Source of the DNA: Bradyrhizobium sp. 190
GTDB lineage: Bacteria > Pseudomonadota > Alphaproteobacteria > Rhizobiales > Xanthobacteraceae
Direction of reading: 5' to 3'
NCBI RefSeq assembly: GCF_023073415.1
Contig: NZ_JADPJL010000068.1
Location: 62,001 to 126,000, forward strand
DNA length: 64,000 nt
In this document: in pieces, positions 61,608-64,000 of the stretch
Numbering within the stretch: position 1 is the stretch's first letter
Layout of the letters: each line of letters starts with the position of its first letter
Notes under the pieces: model-generated
What the model saw: only the letters and a program-made list of their open reading frames with translations
The model's database searches: none
Told to the model about the DNA's origin: nothing
Translations under genes and position numbers: made by a program

Positions 61608-62480
61608 TCAGTGGCTGTGCAACCGCATCTCGTGCGGAATCTTGCCCTGCTGCAGGCCGTGCTGGGTCAACCATGCGTCGGTGGAGAGAATGGCGCGATC
61701 GATATGATCGGCGGTTCGCGAGAAATCGTAGGGTGAACCCACCAGCGGGCATAGCGGCGGCACCACGAAATACTCGATATCGGGCCCAAGCGCTTCGAGC
61801 TCGTTGACCAGTTGCCGCGCAATCAGGAGCGTGAGCGCGTGCAGCGCGTTGGCGACCGCCCCGACCGGTGGCGCCTGGTTCGCGCAGGCGTGCCCGGTTG
61901 GCAGGATGATCAGGCGCCGGGCGCCCTTGTTCACCGCGACCTGTATCGGCGTGTTGCTGGAGATCGCGCCGTCGGCGAGATAATAGTCCTTGTAGCGGAT
62001 CGGCGAGAATGCGCCCGGGATCGCGGTGGACGCAACGATCGCCTCCGCCGTGGAGCCTTCCGACAGCACCACGCTGTCGCCGGAGACGATGTCGGTGGTG
62101 ACGATGTGCACCGGCAGCTTCGCCTCTTCCAGATTGCGATAGGGGATGTGATCCTCGATCAGCTTTCGGATGCCGTCATGGGAGATCAGGAAATCGCGGT
62201 GCCACAGGAAGCTCAGCACCGTCCGCCAGCTCATCGGAAAGACGTCGTGCCGCTGCAATCCGCGCCAGATGGCCGCGAGCCGCTGCACGCCATCGAGCGT
62301 GGGATCGCCGGCATAGAATGCGCCGTTCAGGGCGCCAACGCTGCAGCCGACCACCATGTCCGCGGCGACACCGTGAGCGGCGAGCGAATGCAGCATGCCC
62401 ACCTGGATGGCCCCGAAGCTGCCGCCGCCCGCAAACACAAAGGCGGTCTTTGCCGGGCCGATCTCATCGCGTACCGACAC
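61608..62480 (-). CDS. Patatin-like phospholipase
   Basis: A 290-residue hydrolase with the patatin catalytic dyad. The oxyanion loop is FAGGGSFGAIQVGML, the nucleophile elbow is VVGCSVGALNGAF (G-x-S-x-G variant GCSVG), and the Asp is in YLADGAISSNTPIQVAV. It acts on lipid ester bonds, and no signal peptide is seen. A GTG start is used; the one chosen has GGGAG at about nine bases, and another GTG lies six bases upstream. Confidence 0.9.
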   Translation of the reverse strand: MSVRDEIGPAKTAFVFAGGGSFGAIQVGMLHSLAAHGVAADMVVGCSVGALNGAFYAGDPTLDGVQRLAAIWRGLQRHDVFPMSWRTVLSFLWHRDFLISHDGIRKLIEDHIPYRNLEEAKLPVHIVTTDIVSGDSVVLSEGSTAEAIVASTAIPGAFSPIRYKDYYLADGAISSNTPIQVAVNKGARRLIILPTGHACANQAPPVGAVANALHALTLLIARQLVNELEALGPDIEYFVVPPLCPLVGSPYDFSRTADHIDRAILSTDAWLTQHGLQQGKIPHEMRLHSH

Positions 62481-62716
62481 GCACACACTCCCTCATCGTC
62501 GCGACGGTGATAGACCGCGCGACGTTGGGAGGCGTTTATAGCAGTGGGAGAGTGGGGAGAGCCAACAACATTGTAGGTGGCGTTCCCCGGATGCTGCGCA
62601 GCGCGCCGCACTTGCGGCGTGGTGCGCTGCTGGTCCGGGGTCCATCCATTGTGGCAGGTCCCGGCTCTGCGGCGCACCGCCGAAGAGGCGCTGCACCGCG
62701 TCCGGGACAAGAAAAC

Positions 62717-63490
62717 TCAACGCTCGACGAACGCCTTCTCGATCACGAAATGGCCGGGCTTGTTGCCGCTGCCTTCGATGAAGCCGCCGGATTCGAACAT
62801 CACCTTCAGCTCGTCCAGCATCCCCGGGCTGCCGCACATCATGATGCGATCGGTTTCGATATCGAGCGGCGGCTGATGGATGTCGTTGAACAACTGCTCC
62901 GACGAGATCAGGTCGGTGATGCGGCCGCGGTTGCGGAACGGCTCGCGGGTCACCGTCGGGTAATACAGCAGCTTCTCCGACAGCAACGGTCCGAACAGTT
63001 CATCGTCGCGCAGCTTGGCGACGAGCTCCTCGCCATAGGCGAGCTCGGAAACCTGACGGCAGCCATGAACGAGCACGATGGTCTCGAACCGCTCATAGAC
63101 GTCGGGGTCCTTGATCAGGCTCGCGAACGGCGCCAGGCCGGTGCCGGTCGAGAGCAGCAGCAGGCGCTTACCCGGAATCAGATTGTCGGTGATCAGCGTG
63201 CCGGTCGCCTTGCGGCCGACCAGGATCTCGTCGCCCTCGCGGATCTTCTGCAGCTTCGAGGTCAACGGCCCGTCCGCGACCTTGATGGAGAAGAATTCGA
63301 GTTCTTCCTCGTGATTGGCGCTCGCCATGCTGTAGGCGCGCAACAGCGGCCGGCCCTCGACCTCGAGGCCGATCATCGCAAACTGGCCATTCTGGAAACG
63401 GAAACCGGAATCGCGGGTGGCTCGGAAGCTGAAAAGCGTATCGGTCCAGTGGCGGACAGAAAGGACTTTCTCTCTATAGAATGCGCTCAT
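62717..63490 (-). CDS. fpr: Ferredoxin--NADP+ reductase
   Basis: A 257-residue FAD protein of the bacterial Fpr type that exchanges electrons between NADPH and ferredoxin or flavodoxin. FAD-binding motif RAYSMAS is followed by TLITDNLIPGKRLLLLSTGTGLAPF (NADP nucleotide loop) and MMCGSPGMLDELK. The C-terminus FVIEKAFVER fits bacterial Fprs, where the terminal residue stacks on flavin. AGGAAAAACG precedes the ATG; 33 upstream residues in frame do not match the family. Confidence 0.94.
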   Translation of the reverse strand: MSAFYREKVLSVRHWTDTLFSFRATRDSGFRFQNGQFAMIGLEVEGRPLLRAYSMASANHEEELEFFSIKVADGPLTSKLQKIREGDEILVGRKATGTLITDNLIPGKRLLLLSTGTGLAPFASLIKDPDVYERFETIVLVHGCRQVSELAYGEELVAKLRDDELFGPLLSEKLLYYPTVTREPFRNRGRITDLISSEQLFNDIHQPPLDIETDRIMMCGSPGMLDELKVMFESGGFIEGSGNKPGHFVIEKAFVER

Positions 63491-63779
63491 GGGTTTTCGT
63501 TTTTCCTGACGTCTCGATGTAGAACGTTTCGGTCTTCGGGCCTCGAAGTGCCAGAAATCAGCGAAATTACTGGCGATTTGGCGCTTCATTTGCGCACAGG
63601 AGATACATAGTCAATATGACCTACAGCACAATCGAGAACTCGGAATGGCTGTCGGTCGAATTTGCAAAAAGGTTCGATTGGCTTCGTTAACGCTTTCTCA
63701 CGCAATTAACTTGCTGAATTCGGCATCGATCTGGCAATAAATGACCACGTCTAATTAAGAACGTTTCAAAAGAGATCGC

Positions 63780-64000
63780 ATGCGAAGCCCAGCTGAGTTT
63801 CGAACGGGAAAACCGGGCTTTTATCCGGACCAGTCGGTCTATGCCGAGTTCGCCTGCGCCGAATTCGGACTGGCGTTTCGCGACCTCGACGGTGGGTCGG
63901 GATTGCTATTCAGCGTCGCCTCGCGCGGCAGGTTGCTGCATTTCGGCGCCGGTCGATGCTCCTGGTATCCGCAGAACAACGCGACCGCTTCGACGCTGGC
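63780..64000 (+). CDS. N-terminus of an ATP-grasp/cyanophycin-synthetase-like protein (cut by window edge)
   Basis: About 73 codons are present. Residues around FPDQSVYAEFACAEFGLAFR-like text (here FYPDQSVYAEFACAEFGLAF) lead to LHFGAGRCSWYPQNNATAST, which resembles the segment GAG...P-x-N-x-ATA found before the ATP-grasp fold in cyanophycin-synthetase-like ligases. The catalytic part is outside the window, so the call is tentative. AAAGAGATCGC precedes the ATG. Confidence 0.45.
   Translation, partial: MRSPAEFRTGKPGFYPDQSVYAEFACAEFGLAFRDLDGGSGLLFSVASRGRLLHFGAGRCSWYPQNNATASTL

Noticed and set aside
63616..63690. A 24-codon ORF (MTYSTIENSEWLSVEFAKRF) before the partial right-edge gene
   Set aside because: No ribosome site of note and no recognisable peptide family; could be a leader but nothing supports it.

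Overview
The window looks like the chromosome of a Bradyrhizobium-like alphaproteobacterium. It has high GC and dense gene packing. It carries a carbohydrate-transport-poor PTS pair (EIIA and HPr), an Irr-type Fur protein, Bug-type solute receptors, and several families of intergenic palindromes of the kind common in Bradyrhizobiaceae. No rRNA, convincing tRNA, CRISPR array, complete IS element or prophage is visible. The organism assignment is inferred from gene content and remembered family distribution, not from a search.

Layout. 0.1-0.8 kb: PTS EIIA and HPr. 1-5.3 kb: an SDR oxidoreductase, a GT39 membrane glycosyltransferase and lepA. 5.4-9.6 kb: GNAT, MFS, a flavin monooxygenase/acyl-CoA dehydrogenase-like enzyme, a histone-tail-like basic protein and a DUF1801 protein. 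9.7-15.6 kb: a PAS-GGDEF-EAL protein, an FAD monooxygenase, a frameshifted Bug receptor and a PhyH-type dioxygenase. 15.8-19.7 kb: mepA, a Spy/CpxP-like protein and modABC. 19.8-24.3 kb: ilvD, a CoA-transferase and a glycine-reductase-B-like protein. 24.3-25.2 kb: a gene-free, strongly folded segment. 25.2-33 kb: an orphan antitoxin-like regulator, a K+/H+ antiporter, MscS, map, an SMP-30 protein, an MBL-fold protein and radC. 33-39.3 kb: an accessory patch of small enzymes with several decapitated gene tails. 39.3-45 kb: an OprB-type porin, an Irr-like regulator and sitABCD. 45-50 kb: a chemoreceptor, a cupredoxin, a di-heme peroxidase, and an ECF sigma factor with its YCII partner. 50-55.5 kb: a NitT/TauT-type ABC transporter operon with a dehydrogenase and a protease-inhibitor-like protein, divergent from a creatininase-family enzyme. 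55.6-63.5 kb: a small secreted protein, a double-barrel porin, a CBS/CorC membrane protein, an FMN glutamate-synthase-like protein, a patatin and a ferredoxin-NADP reductase. An ATP-grasp-like gene is cut by the right edge.

How the genes fit together. The clearest functional module is metal acquisition: sitABCD (Mn/Fe import), its divergent Irr-like Fur-family regulator, and an outer-membrane porin. All share a dyad of the form TTGCRA-N5/6-TTGCAAT in their upstream regions. The same dyad lies about 90 bases upstream of an unusual two-barrel outer-membrane protein 15 kb away, which suggests a small regulon with dedicated outer-membrane metal entry. A second module is the ABC transporter / 2-hydroxyacid dehydrogenase / tandem-Inh-domain operon facing a creatininase-like amidohydrolase.

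A recurring theme is genome wear. There are relics of an L,D-transpeptidase, a radC tail, an ECF sigma tail, a possible TetR tail, an IclR regulator with no DNA-binding domain, a 2-base frameshift in a Bug receptor, and an antitoxin whose toxin seems to have been cut away at a palindromic repeat.
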